This document shows positions 37,201-43,037 of a stretch of 64,000 bases of DNA, piece after piece. The stretch covers positions 9,656,354-9,720,353 of the forward strand of contig NW_022098031.1 of assembly GCF_002288925.2 (NCBI RefSeq), in the 5' to 3' direction. The DNA is from Delphinapterus leucas (lineage: Eukaryota > Chordata > Mammalia > Artiodactyla > Monodontidae). The translations under genes were made by a program, and so were the position numbers. The notes beneath the pieces were generated by a model. It made no database searches and had not been told where the DNA came from. It worked only from the letters and a program-made list of their open reading frames with translations. How positions within the stretch are numbered: the first letter of the stretch is position 1; every line of letters starts with the position of its first letter.

Positions 37201-40200
37201 GCAACAGAGAGTAGCCCCCACTCACTGCAACTAGAGAAAGCCCGCTAGCAGCAATGAAGACCCAACACAGCCAAAAATAAATAAATAAATTTATATATAT
37301 TAAAAAAAGAATCAATAGAGTAGTTTATTGAAAATGCATATCCTCAAGGCTCAATACAATAATTTTGTTTCAAGAGAATCTGGGGTAGACTCCAGGAATC
37401 TACATTTTAAAAGTGATGTACTAAAACCCAACTTCTGTCTCAGGATTCCACCAAAAGTTGTTCTTCAGCAATGACCTGCAGAAGGCCAAACAAGTGAAGG
37501 ACTACATCACCACCTCTGGCATCCCTGCACCTGAAAATCAATAACCACATGGTTGCTCCCCCTACACACAGTATGGATTTGTTGCTGGTAAGTGGTTACT
37601 CCACCAAAGACTACATTTCCCAGCCCATCACACATTTAAGTATCAGCATGAAACTGGTTCACACCAATGGAATGTAGGTACAGGTTATGTGTATCACTTC
37701 TAAGTCAAAGCTTTTTAGAAGCAGGTGTGCTTTCTCCAAGTTTTCTTTTCCCTTCACTTCACTGGTTAGATACGATAATAAAACTCTAAAAGATTACAAA
37801 GATCCAAGACAGAACAAACATAGATCCCCGAATTATTTCACAAAGAATTGCCTGTGAACTATGAACATTTGCTTTAAAGTGTTAAATGAATAAAAATGAA
37901 CTTCTATTAAGTCACTAAAATTTAGGGGTACCTTACAAGAAGCTAGCACATCCCTAACTAATATATTATGCATGTGTGTCTACTTACACAACAGTGTAAC
38001 TGCATACACATGTATATATTCATTTAATCAACAGAATGTGTTGAGAAGCCTTTATGTACTCAAGATATAATCATGAGCAAAAACACATGTAATCCTTATC
38101 TTCATGAAGCTCAAAATTATTGAAGTGTAAGTTTAAGTGTAGACTTCTGTGTTGGGGTTAACTGGGATGGGGCAGAGCAAACAATACAAATAAAGAAATA
38201 GAACTTTCACTCTCAATCAAGATAGAGTACCAGGGATCATATTTACCACCCTGCCTGACAAAACTAAAAACAAAACCAGAAAAAAACTGTGAAATGATTT
38301 TTAAGACATTGGACATCAGGCAAAAAAAGACAGTGATCCTCCAGAAATGGGAAACAATAAAGAGAGGCCTATGATCTGTTCCAGCATTTCACCTGAAGAG
38401 ATAAAAGCATTATTAGACAAGGATTAACTGTTATTAAACTGTATTTCGTATGTTCAAGAAGCTAGAAGACAGACTAAACATGTTAAAACAAATGAAATAC
38501 TTAAAAGACCCAATCAAACTTTCAGGGATGAAGACTAACATGTCTGTGATAAAAAAAATACATTGTATAGAATTAACATATTAGATACTACAGGGGGAAA
38601 AAAGAAGAGTAGTGACATTGAAGACACAGCAACAGAAATTATACACAATGAAACAGAGAGAAAAAAGATTTTAAAAATAAATGAATAGAGCACCAGTGAG
38701 CTATGGAACAACTTTAAGCAGTTTAATGTACACATAATAGGAGTCCTGAAGGAGAGGAGAGATAGGGGAGGTAAGTAAATGTTTTTGAAGAAATATTGGC
38801 CCAAATTTCCCAATTTCTATGAAAACCAACAACGCACAAATTCAAGAAGCTCAACAAATTCCAAGTTCAAGAAACCTGAAGAGAACTGCTCAACAAATTC
38901 CAAGTTCAGGAAACCCGAAGAGAACTGCACCAAGGCACACCATAATCAAATAGCTTACAGCCAGTGATAAAGAGGAATATCACATCACACGCAGAAAAAC
39001 AAAGGTAAGGATAACAGCTGACTTCTCGTGAGAGACAATGCAAGCCAGAAGACACTAGAGCAACATCTTTAAAGTACTAAAAGAAAAAAACTATCAACCT
39101 AAAATTCTTTACCCAGTGAAACTATATTTCAAAAGCAAAGGTGAAAAAAAAACCTTTTAAAATATACAACAGCTGAAGATAATTTATCAGTAGCACACAC
39201 ATAACAAATATGTTAAAGGATGTCCTCCAAGCAGAAGGAAAATGGTAACAGATGGAAATCTGGATCCACATGAAGGAATGAAGAGCACTGGAAATAGTAA
39301 CTATATGGGTAAATATGAGGATTCTTATATTTAAATCCCTTTAAAAACTAACCAGCTGTTTAATGAAAAAATAATTTAAATGTATTGTGGAATTTAAATA
39401 AAACATATAAAGAAGTAAAATTATGGCAATCACAGCACAAAAACTGAATGGCTAAAACAAAAGTACAGTTGAGCCCTGAACAACATGGGTTTGAACTGCA
39501 TGTGTTCACTTATATGTGGATTTTTAAAAATAAATACATACTACAGTAGCACACAATCCGTGGTTGGCTGAATCCACGGATACAGAACCACATAAAGTCA
39601 TATGCAGATTTTCAATTGCACAGGGGTCAATGCCCCAACCCCACTTTGTCCAAGGGTCAACTGCATACTTTTATAAAGTTCTTATACTGTATGTGAGATA
39701 GTATAATATTATCAGAACGTAGCGAGTGATAAGTTGTATACTACAAACCCTAAAGCAATCACTAAATTAGCAAAATGAAGATATACAGCCAATAAGCCAA
39801 AGGAGGTAAGATGAAATCACAAAAACATATGGAATTAATCCAAAAGAAGGCATAAAAGGAGAAAAAAGGGAAAAAGAAACAGAAGAGACAAACAGAAAAC
39901 AAATAGTAAGATGGCAGATTTAAACCAAACTGTATCACATTAAATGTAAATAGTCTAACAGAAACACACCAATTAAAAGGCAGAGATTATCAGAAAGGAT
40001 AAAAAAGCAAGATCTAATATGCTGCCTTCAAGAAAGCCCACTTTAAATAGGGAGACAAAAATAGGTTAAGAGTAAAAGGATGGAAAAATGGTAACTTTCT
40101 GGCCACTCTTAAAAGAATAAGCAGAATGACTATTGACATAATTTTGATTCACGAGTTGCCATTAATTCAGGAAGTATTTTCATATTCAACAGTCCTTTTC

Positions 40201-43012
40201 AAGTCTTGAGCTCTAAGTATTAATACTATCTTGTACTCTTCATAATAAAATTCACCATATGCATGTGTTCACACATCATTATCATTTCAATTACCTCGAC
40301 AGTACTTCTAAATACAACAAACTAAAGATTTCAAAAATAACTCCAAACTTGAGCTAAGAAATCAGCAATATATTCTGATCAATCAGTAACAATGTATTCC
40401 CAAAGATGGATATATATGTTCAATAGTTTACTTCTATATAAATTGTTATTTCACTTAATACTCTGTATTAAGATGAGAGTCTGAGCCAAATGACAGACGC
40501 CAAATACAGCCACATCTCACCACACCCCCTACCTTTGGGAAAAGATTAAAAAGGCTATTGATTTTTCTTTCTGATAAATATACATTCAACCAAAAATGTT
40601 TTAGCATATCTTCATGGATGTTTAACCATTAGCCATTCATTGAAGCATTATAAAGAGACATATATGCCAGGCATTGTTCTGTATTATTCTAGGCACTGGC
40701 GATACAAAAATCAATGTTATGCTCTTGAGAGAAAAGTCTGGTGGGGAGAAGATGGGAATATATGTTTGTAAAATGTCATAATATGCTGGAAATCATGTCA
40801 TAGAATGTTTTCCCTATTGCTTCAATTTTCTAAATGTGCACTGGTCCATTTCACCTAAGTTGTGAAATTTCTATACATAGAGTTGTTTGTATTATTCCTT
40901 TATTATACTTTCCATGTCTGCAGGGTCTGTAGCGATACCCTCTGTTTCATTCCTGCTATTGATAATGTGTCTTCTGTTCTTTTTTATCAGTCTTATTAGA
41001 GGTCTGTCAATTTTACTGATCTTTTTAAAGAACCAGCACTTTGTTTCATTCATTTTCTCTGTCTTTTCTGTTGTCAATTTCATTGATTTCTGCTCTTTAC
41101 TATTTCCTTCCTTCTGCTTGCTCCTGGTTTTATTTTGCTGTTCTTCTAGTTTCTTTAAGTGGGAGACTAGATTGTTGATTTGAAACTTTTCCTTTTTTCT
41201 AATGTATGAATATTTAGTGCTGTATATTTCCCTTTAAAAATTTAATTACAGATGCAGAAAAAGAATGAGATATAGTCACAAATTTTGGAATAAACAGAAA
41301 TTTAAAAGATGACCAAGTGAGAAACAGAACAAATTACTAGGAGAAGAAAATTCTCCAAGGTAAGGTACAGAAAATATTCATACCCAGCTGAATGGCAAGG
41401 CACCATTACTAAAACAGTTCCTCAAAACATGACTTGGACTGAATGGCTTCAAGTAAATAATCACAAAGTCAATTACATACAGAGAGGAAAAAACCCACAC
41501 ATGGAACATAACTCACCAAACCTGCATTACAGATAATGCAAGACAGGGAACAGGCAATGTGGGGGGGGGGGCACAAAAAGAATTTAAGAATCTCTTTTTT
41601 CTAGTTTGTACTCTTAGATGAGCTTCTTTACTACTCAATTTCACAGATTCCTAAATGCTGCCCAACAGGAGCTGAGACTGTGCATATGCAAAAGATAAGT
41701 GTAGAACTGTAATGATTTCACTTGAGTTGCCCCCGCCATGGATAAATATTAATTTTGAATATAACATATGGAAGAATAAAATATCTTTTTGCTTACCCTC
41801 TGAGCTTTTGCAAGTTCTTCTTTTAATCTTTCATAGCCCTTTTCTCTAACTTCCAAAACAGATGGGCTTCGTAAGCGGGACAGACTATCAGTACTCAACC
41901 CAAAAATATCATCACTGCCATCACAGGCCTCTGTTATGGTAGCACCCTGTAAAAACTCCCTCTCTGCATTACAGTTGTCCTTTCTTGTAGTTAATTTAGT
42001 TAACCCAGCTGTGACTCCACAGGTAGAACAAGGTGCTGGGTCTGTAACATGGATGCTGTAAAGGAGAGTTCAAGAAACATCAGCATGTGCTTAAATATAA
42101 CTGGCATAAACACACGTCTATAACTGCATTATCCAATCTGTTCACCACTATATCTAATTAATAGCATGTCCTGAGCCAAAGCAACCACATTTCAAGTCCT
42201 TCATAGCCACATATGTCTAATGGCTAATATATCAAACAGCACAGAAACAGAACATTTTCATCATCCCAGAAAGTTCTATTGGATAGTGCTACTCTAGAAC
42301 AGGGGTCTGCAAACTAAATGCAGGATAAATCCAGCCTGCCACCTGTTTTTTAAGGCCTACAAGCCAAGAATGATTTTTACATTTTCAATGGTTGAAAAAA
42401 AACAATAATATTTTGTGGCACAAGAAAATTATATAAAATTCAAAATTCAGTGTCTATATATAAAGTCTTATTGGAGCGTATTCATTTACATACTGTCTAC
42501 GGCTGCTTGCACACTTTAACAGCAGAGTCCAACAGATGCAACAGAGACTGTGTAGCCCACAAAGCCTAAAATATTTACTATTTGGCACTTTACATAAAAA
42601 GTTTGTGACCCCTGCTCTTGAGCATTAACATGTATTGCTCTTCATGAACAACCTTGTATTATTCAAATTTTCTAAAACAATAAAACTTAAAATAAGTTAA
42701 CCAAGCAAACTTCGTTTGTTTAATACAATACTCTAAAACAAGCATTTTGATGATCTCCTACCTGACACTAGATATTTCTGCACAATTTAAACGTCTGGGG
42801 GATGAATACACAGGTTGTGTTGGAAGGTCGGAAACATCTAAGGCATTAGCCTGGATAGGGGCGGAGCATAAAGCTGAAGGATGTGGCCTGTAGATGACAC
42901 TTGGTGAGGTAGTCTGCTCTTGAGTTCCTGGTTCATACACACCAAGAAGGTCTGGAGAAGTAGGTGAAGCGAGGTTTACTTCATGGAAGCCTTCCAAGGG
43001 GTCATTAGCCAT
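6436..43012 (-). CDS. RAB3IP: RAB3IP (Rabin8), spliced coding region, ten coding exons, 460 aa
   Basis: Rabin8 is a guanine-nucleotide exchange factor for RAB8. On RAB11-positive vesicles it activates RAB8 for ciliary membrane assembly and polarised secretion. Joining the ten segments listed below gives an uninterrupted frame of 460 codons plus stop; every junction has GT and AG and matching phase. Layout: disordered Ser/Pro-rich N-terminus (1 to about 140), Sec2-type coiled-coil GEF (about 145-245), phospho-regulated linker (about 245-296), C-terminal region (297-460). Recognised landmarks fall at their literature numbers: L196 and F201 in the GEF core, S247 followed by Pro (ERK site), S272 in the motif HTRNKS (NDR2 site), and SLYNEF at 300-305, a stretch reported to be needed for RAB11 binding. 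The start ATG has G at -3 and +4. Identity comes from recalled knowledge of the human protein, not a search. The paralogue RAB3IL1 is the only realistic alternative and fits less well. Confidence 0.97.
7202..7394 (+). mobile_element. MER5A-like hAT-Charlie relic
   Basis: Starts CAGTGGTTCGCAACCTGG, contains tttggcaatgtctgg and acatcctacaatgcacaag, and ends gctgagaaaccctg, the recognised MER5A consensus. Flanking 8-mers atttagat and ctttatat agree at six of eight positions, as for an old hAT duplication. Confidence 0.85.
8169..9364 (-). mobile_element. L1 3' end (ORF2 C-terminus plus 3' UTR), 5'-truncated
   Basis: The minus strand encodes the C-terminal part of L1 ORF2 protein for about 200 residues with few disruptions (for example [14 protein letters not shown] and [17 protein letters not shown]), followed by 3' UTR and A-rich tail near 8169. 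The reading state suggests a fairly young copy. It cannot move because the rest of the element is missing. Confidence 0.93.
10206..10352 (+). mobile_element. Short tRNA-type SINE, plus
   Basis: Head ggggaattccctggtggtcc, body ending catggccaaaaataaaaaat, A-rich tail. Flanked by a perfect 13-bp duplication taaaataaatctg (10193-10205 and 10353-10365). Confidence 0.9.
10697..10766 (-). CDS. RAB3IP: RAB3IP exon 10, residues 411-433 and part of codon 434
   Basis: The acceptor is TTTTTGGCATAG before 10766 and the donor is GATG|GTGAGT after 10697. The 70 nt encode [18 protein letters not shown] then VKQQD433; codon 434 (G|TT, Val) is split. It is too short to stand out as an open frame and was located from the reading phase of exon 9. 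Confidence 0.95.
10767..11128 (-). other. RAB3IP intron 9, 362 bp, mostly one SINE
   Basis: The donor GTAAGT is at 11123-11128 and the acceptor AG at 10767-10768. A CHR-1 SINE with its duplicated target accounts for about 275 nt, so the intron was about 87 nt before insertion. Confidence 0.9.
10845..11109 (+). mobile_element. 5'-truncated CHR-1 SINE inside RAB3IP intron 9
   Basis: Lacks the tRNA head but carries the CHR-1 body (gagcaactaagcctgtgcgcc ... cagccaaaaataaataaatt, shortened here). Flanked by ttgtggttaa at 10835-10844 and 11110-11119. It is antisense to the gene. The right-hand duplication ends 3 nt from the exon 9 donor hexamer. Confidence 0.9.
11129..11228 (-). CDS. RAB3IP: RAB3IP exon 9, residues 377-410
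   Basis: The acceptor is TTGTTTTACAG before 11228 and the donor is AGG|GTAAGT after 11129. The 100 nt finish Lys377 and encode [19 protein letters not shown] then [14 protein letters not shown]410. It is cysteine- and basic-rich (C379, C388, C407). The donor lies only 3 nt from the target-site duplication of a SINE inserted in the next intron. No open frame of 60 or more residues marks this exon; it was found by splice-site and protein matching. Confidence 0.95.
11854..11973 (-). mobile_element. Short tRNA-type SINE, minus
   Basis: T-rich start (A-tail), head at high end reading ccagggaagtcccc. Perfect 13-bp duplication ctgaaagcctctt at 11841-11853 and 11974-11986. Confidence 0.92.
12960..13330 (+). 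mobile_element. Decayed L2 3' region
   Basis: Pyrimidine-rich sequence resembling L2 (ccccaattccacccatgctt, tccctgatcaccaccagtag, tagcgtttatcttgataacc). Diverged; boundaries approximate. Confidence 0.4.
14683..14795 (-). CDS. RAB3IP: RAB3IP exon 8, residues 340-376 and part of codon 377
   Basis: The acceptor is CTTTTTGAAG before 14795 and the donor is CAAA|GTACGT after 14683. The 113 nt encode [20 protein letters not shown] and run on to VECGGP; codon 377 (AA|A, Lys) is split. This belongs to the C-terminal region shared by Rabin8 and GRAB. Confidence 0.95.
14796..16273 (-). other. RAB3IP intron 7, about 1.5 kb
   Basis: Contains one young CHR SINE (15.24 kb). The rest is AT-rich unique sequence without recognised features. 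Confidence 0.85.
15244..15460 (+). mobile_element. Young cetacean CHR SINE, plus
   Basis: Full tRNA-derived head (catccctggtggggcagcgg), CHR body with A/B-box-like head region, A-rich tail. Perfect 16-bp duplication aaaagaattaactgag at 15228-15243 and 15461-15476. Confidence 0.95.
16274..16402 (-). CDS. RAB3IP: RAB3IP exon 7, residues 297-339
   Basis: The acceptor is TTTTGTCAG before 16402 and the donor is GAG|GTAATT after 16274. The 129 nt (phase 0/0) start ADLSLYNEF, which includes the SLYNEF segment (300-305) reported as needed for RAB11 binding. They continue through [20 protein letters not shown] to SKSE339. The high sequence conservation against recalled human Rabin8 supports the call. 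Confidence 0.96.
16566..17016 (-). mobile_element. L1 3' end, 5'-truncated
   Basis: The plus strand begins aactgaagtatagttgattt, the complement of the cetartiodactyl L1 3' terminus, and runs through 3' UTR to attccattgcag. The adjacent SINE inserted at its truncated end. Confidence 0.85.
17031..17238 (-). mobile_element. Young cetacean CHR SINE, minus
   Basis: Near-full-length 205-bp type. Perfect 14-bp duplication gcaatttttctttt at 17017-17030 and 17239-17252. Confidence 0.95.
17392..17604 (+). mobile_element. Young cetacean CHR SINE, plus
   Basis: Head gggcttccctggtggcgcag, tail A-rich. Duplication aagatacaagtgca at 17378-17391 and 17605-17618. It is inverted relative to the copy 154 bp away. 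Confidence 0.95.
17707..17998 (+). mobile_element. CHR-1 SINE, plus
   Basis: Head ggggcttccctggaggcgca, long body with cacaactactgagcctgcgc and aagacccaacacacac, then an A/T-rich tail. Older than the 205-bp copies. Confidence 0.88.
18835..19025 (-). mobile_element. MIR, minus
   Basis: Reads as MIR reverse complement: attattataatctccatttat, aggaaactagggtttagaga, taacttgaccaaggttacag. Diverged, ends approximate. Confidence 0.6.
19446..19776 (+). mobile_element. CHR-1 SINE, plus, full length
   Basis: Head gggcttccctggtgacgcag, complete long body with several cacaactactg motifs and tail cagccaaaaaaaa. Short flanking match ctatcta on both sides. Confidence 0.9.
20185..20348 (+). mobile_element. 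Young CHR SINE with an assembly gap in place of its body
   Basis: The first 33 nt of the SINE (gggcttccctggtggcgcag onward) are followed by exactly 100 N (20219-20318) and a poly-A tail of about 30. Flanks cctcaaaa on both sides support one SINE insertion. The true missing length is probably about 160 bp. Confidence 0.85.
20219..20318. other. Assembly gap, 100 N
   Basis: Exactly 100 N, the usual placeholder for a gap of unknown size. It removes most of a SINE body and nothing coding. Confidence 0.99.
20896..21099 (-). CDS. RAB3IP: RAB3IP exon 6, residues 229-296, end of coiled coil and phospho-regulated linker
   Basis: The acceptor is TTTTCAAG before 21099 and the donor is GAG|GTAACT after 20896. 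The 204 nt (phase 0/0) begin [14 protein letters not shown] and end IVKDCKE296. It contains [11 protein letters not shown] with S247-P248 (ERK site in the literature) and HTRNKSTSS with S272 in the NDR2 consensus HxRxxS. Phosphorylation at S272 is reported to switch Rabin8 from phosphatidylserine to Sec15 binding. Both sites are intact. Confidence 0.96.
21100..21764 (-). other. RAB3IP intron 5, 665 bp
   Basis: Bounded by AAA|GTAAGT and TTTTCAAG. AT-rich; I see no repeat family or coding signal in it. Confidence 0.85.
21765..21842 (-). CDS. RAB3IP: RAB3IP exon 5, residues 203-228, second half of the GEF core
   Basis: The acceptor is AACTTTTTCAG before 21842 and the donor is AAA|GTAAGT after 21765. 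The 78 nt (phase 0/0) encode [20 protein letters not shown] and end in QGK228. [10 protein letters not shown] continues the Sec2-family signature begun at LTASLFE in exon 4, so the catalytic motif is split across a 6-kb intron. Confidence 0.96.
22186..22226. repeat. (CA)n microsatellite
   Basis: About 20 uninterrupted CA units after ttggtatacacac. Intronic (intron 4), likely length-polymorphic. Confidence 0.95.
22490..22760 (-). mobile_element. Old LINE 3' end (L1M or L2 class)
   Basis: The plus strand shows ggtgctgataatacactggg, aaggtccctgctcttaagga and gagcttacattct, the complement of a common old LINE 3' UTR. Similar modules occur near 11.3, 34.8, 35.3, 40.7, 47.7 and 62.3 kb. I cannot fix the subfamily. 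Confidence 0.45.
23839..24172 (+). mobile_element. hAT-Charlie non-autonomous element, full length
   Basis: Left end near gagaagtcagcgaacttt, contains aaggccagatagtaagtag and gaaagcagccatagacagta, right end gctgcagacctctg. Eight-bp duplications atctatat (23831-23838) and atctatac (24173-24180) agree at seven positions. A second copy of this family lies at 42300 in opposite orientation. Confidence 0.8.
26396..26568 (-). mobile_element. Young CHR SINE, minus, 5'-truncated
   Basis: The first 30 nt or so of the tRNA head are missing. Bounded by caaaatctttttt duplications starting at 26383 and 26569, so truncation happened at insertion. Confidence 0.93.
26724..27412 (+). mobile_element. MER5-like hAT relic split by an LTR-like repeat
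   Basis: Left piece agtggttcttaaccaagaat (26726 on) and right piece actgagaaacactgc (ending about 27411) look like the two ends of a MER5-type element. Positions 26825-27355 between them are a different repeat. Confidence 0.5.
26825..27355. mobile_element. LTR-like interspersed repeat, family not assigned
   Basis: Starts TGATGTTAACTTTGTGTG and ends CCCTAATACA, giving TG...CA ends. It contains acttgactgggccacaggtg, a familiar mammalian repeat phrase, and an internal two-fold repeat of about 50 bp (ctttggactagaaactagaa and ctttggactcaagactggaa). No gene remains in it. Confidence 0.5.
27834..27929 (-). CDS. RAB3IP: RAB3IP exon 4, residues 171-202, first half of the GEF coiled coil
   Basis: The acceptor is TTTCTCATAG before 27929. 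The donor after 27834 is GAG|GTTGGT, weaker than GTAAGT because +3 is T. The 96 nt (phase 0/0) run from [20 protein letters not shown] to LTASLFE. This carries L196 and F201, the residues whose alanine substitution is known to kill Rabin8 exchange activity, so this exon holds part of the RAB8-binding surface. The heptad pattern and charged flanks fit the parallel Sec2-family coiled coil. Confidence 0.96.
29326..31906 (-). mobile_element. L1/HAL1-like element: 5' region and ORF1, no ORF2
   Basis: Read on the minus strand it begins ggttcaagatgatggtg (L1 5'-UTR style), continues through about 1.3 kb of 5' region, then ORF1: a coiled-coil part (about 29840-30330, with [20 protein letters not shown]), an RNA-binding part ([13 protein letters not shown]) and a C-terminal part ([34 protein letters not shown]). 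It stops shortly after ORF1 near 29326. Flanks share agaaaacctt at 29316-29325 and 31907-31916. The ORF1 frame is broken. A young SINE interrupts it. Confidence 0.7.
30340..30545 (+). mobile_element. Young CHR SINE, plus, inside the L1/HAL1-like element
   Basis: Full-length 205-bp type. Duplication aatgaactt at 30331-30339 and 30546-30554. Confidence 0.95.
32210..33605 (+). mobile_element. Old L1 (L1M class), 3' half, plus
   Basis: ORF2 C-terminal relics (agaatgaaaagacaagccac, ttgctggtgggaatacaaaa, aacttggaagcaaccaaata) run into a 3' UTR ending aaaattgctctaaaaaaagtc (first 20 shown are diagnostic). Its 5' part (from about 32210) resembles ORF1. Frames are broken. Confidence 0.75.
33704..33890 (+). 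mobile_element. Young CHR SINE, plus, with an internal deletion
   Basis: Head ggggctcccctggtggcgca; lacks the usual gaggccacaacagtgaga segment before the end gcccgcgtacc. The flanks are A/C-rich (aaaaaacaacaac) on both sides. Confidence 0.92.
35255..35720 (-). mobile_element. Old LINE 3' region (L1M or L2 class)
   Basis: The plus strand carries ccttcaacaaacattaattt, ctaggtgctggaaagagaaa and ggcaatgggaagtcactgaa, the complement of an old LINE tail. A 102-codon open frame at 35573-35881 lies largely on this repeat and has no protein-family resemblance. Confidence 0.4.
36004..36207 (-). mobile_element. Young CHR SINE, minus, with an 8-bp micro-inversion
   Basis: Perfect 15-bp duplication aggaagaactctttt at 35989-36003 and 36208-36222. 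Where other copies read ctcactgttgtggcc, this one reads ctcacaacagtggcc: the 8-mer actgttgt is replaced by its exact reverse complement. An 11-G run follows the T-tail. Confidence 0.93.
36884..36951 (+). mobile_element. L1 3' terminus, about 65 bp
   Basis: Reads gtacaccagaaactaacaca to caattatacttcaattaaaa, the complement of the terminus seen at 16.57 kb, with an A-rich tail. It shares its target duplication with the adjacent SINE. Confidence 0.75.
36952..37306 (+). mobile_element. CHR-1 SINE, plus
   Basis: Head gggcttccctggtggcacag, full long body ending aagacccaacacagcc and an AAATA-rich tail. Right flank aagaatcaatag (37307-37318) matches aagaatcaacag (36872-36883) on the far side of the L1 tail. 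Confidence 0.9.
38200..39400 (+). mobile_element. HAL1/L1M ORF1-type sequence, plus
   Basis: ORF1-region phrases (ggcacaccataatcaaatag, gagacaatgcaagccagaag, taaaattctttacccagtga, gaatgaagagcactggaaat) in order along the plus strand. Frames are broken. Confidence 0.65.
38850..38927. repeat. Two tandem 39-bp units
   Basis: Units 38850-38888 and 38889-38927 both begin ctcaacaaattccaagttca and differ at two positions. A recent duplication inside the HAL1-like repeat. Confidence 0.92.
39466..39663. mobile_element. Tigger-type MITE
   Basis: Terminal inverted repeats: left CAGTTGAGCCCTGAACAAC, right end complement CAGTTGACCCTTGGACAAA. Left target TA retained. About 198 bp, no coding capacity. It splits the surrounding L1M/HAL1 sequence. 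Confidence 0.75.
39690..40140 (+). mobile_element. L1M/HAL1 continuation, plus
   Basis: Contains taccaaaccctaaagca-like text, ttaaatgtaaatagtctaac and ccttcaagaaagcccacttt, typical of old L1. Broken frames. Confidence 0.55.
40870..41240 (-). mobile_element. L1 ORF2 fragment, minus
   Basis: The plus strand reads as complement of ORF2: gaggtctgtcaattttactg, aagaaccagcactttgtttc, tcatttctgctctttact-like text. Not a gene. Confidence 0.75.
41797..42055 (-). CDS. RAB3IP: RAB3IP exon 3, residues 84-170
   Basis: The acceptor is CTTTACAG before 42055 and the donor is AGG|GTAAGC after 41797. The 259 nt finish Ser84 and encode 86 more residues, including [14 protein letters not shown] and the start of the coiled coil ([20 protein letters not shown], ending at R170). 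It ends in phase 0. Relative to the human protein as I remember it, this exon carries extra cysteines at 96 and 112. Confidence 0.96.
42124..42291 (-). mobile_element. hAT-type non-autonomous relic in intron 2
   Basis: Right end complement begins agcactatccaatagaactt; contains aaccacatttcaagtccttc and atagccacatatgtctaatg, phrases of a common hAT-Charlie MITE. Subfamily not fixed. Confidence 0.6.
42300..42614 (-). mobile_element. hAT-Charlie element, full length, in intron 2
   Basis: Terminal inverted repeats caggggtctgcaaact and complement of agtttgtgacccctg. Eight-bp flanks ctctagaa and ctcttgag agree at six positions. Same family as 23839-24172, opposite orientation. Confidence 0.82.
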
Positions 43013-43037
43013 AGCAAATGCCTCATCATAGGATAAC
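42762..43037 (-). CDS. RAB3IP: RAB3IP exon 2: 25 nt of 5' UTR plus residues 1-83 and part of codon 84
   Basis: The acceptor is AACATAG before 43037 and the donor is CAG|GTAGGA after 42762. Coding starts at 43012 with [11 protein letters not shown], the recognised Rabin8 N-terminus. The ATG context GCTATGG is strong (G at -3 and +4). The region is Ser/Pro/Thr-rich with several SP and TP pairs, as expected for a disordered, phosphorylated N-terminus. Codon 84 (AG|C, Ser) is split with exon 3. The 25 nt before the ATG are open in the same frame, so an alternative upstream exon could extend the protein. An out-of-frame ATG pair starts 17 nt upstream. Confidence 0.97.
42976..43029 (-). other. Overlapping upstream ORF in RAB3IP exon 2
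   Basis: An ATGATG pair 17 nt before the main ATG opens a 17-codon frame (begins MMRHLLW, ends at TAA 42976-42978) that overlaps the Rabin8 start in another frame. The first ATG has a poor context (C at -3); the second has A at -3. It lies in every transcript that includes all of exon 2. Confidence 0.6.

Larger units (their letters stand above)
36842..37430 (+). mobile_element. MER20-like hAT relic interrupted by an L1 tail plus SINE
   Basis: Left piece ggtctcacactttagtgaat; right piece ccaggaatctacattttaaa. The interruption spans 36884-37306 and has its own 12-bp duplication. Confidence 0.6.
27930..41796 (-). other. RAB3IP intron 3, about 13.9 kb, LINE-rich
   Basis: The largest coding-region intron. 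It holds the ORF1-only L1/HAL1-like piece at 29.3-31.9 kb, an old L1 at 32.5-33.6 kb, HAL1/L1M sequence at 38.2-40.1 kb with a Tigger-like MITE, antisense L1 ORF2 at 40.9-41.2 kb and four SINEs. The parts 28.0-28.65 and 34.0-34.8 kb show nothing I can name. Confidence 0.85.
42056..42761 (-). other. RAB3IP intron 2, 706 bp, mostly DNA-transposon relics
   Basis: Bounded by CAG|GTAGGA and CTTTACAG. Two abutting hAT-type elements (about 42124-42291 and 42300-42614) account for roughly 480 of the 706 nt. Confidence 0.85.
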
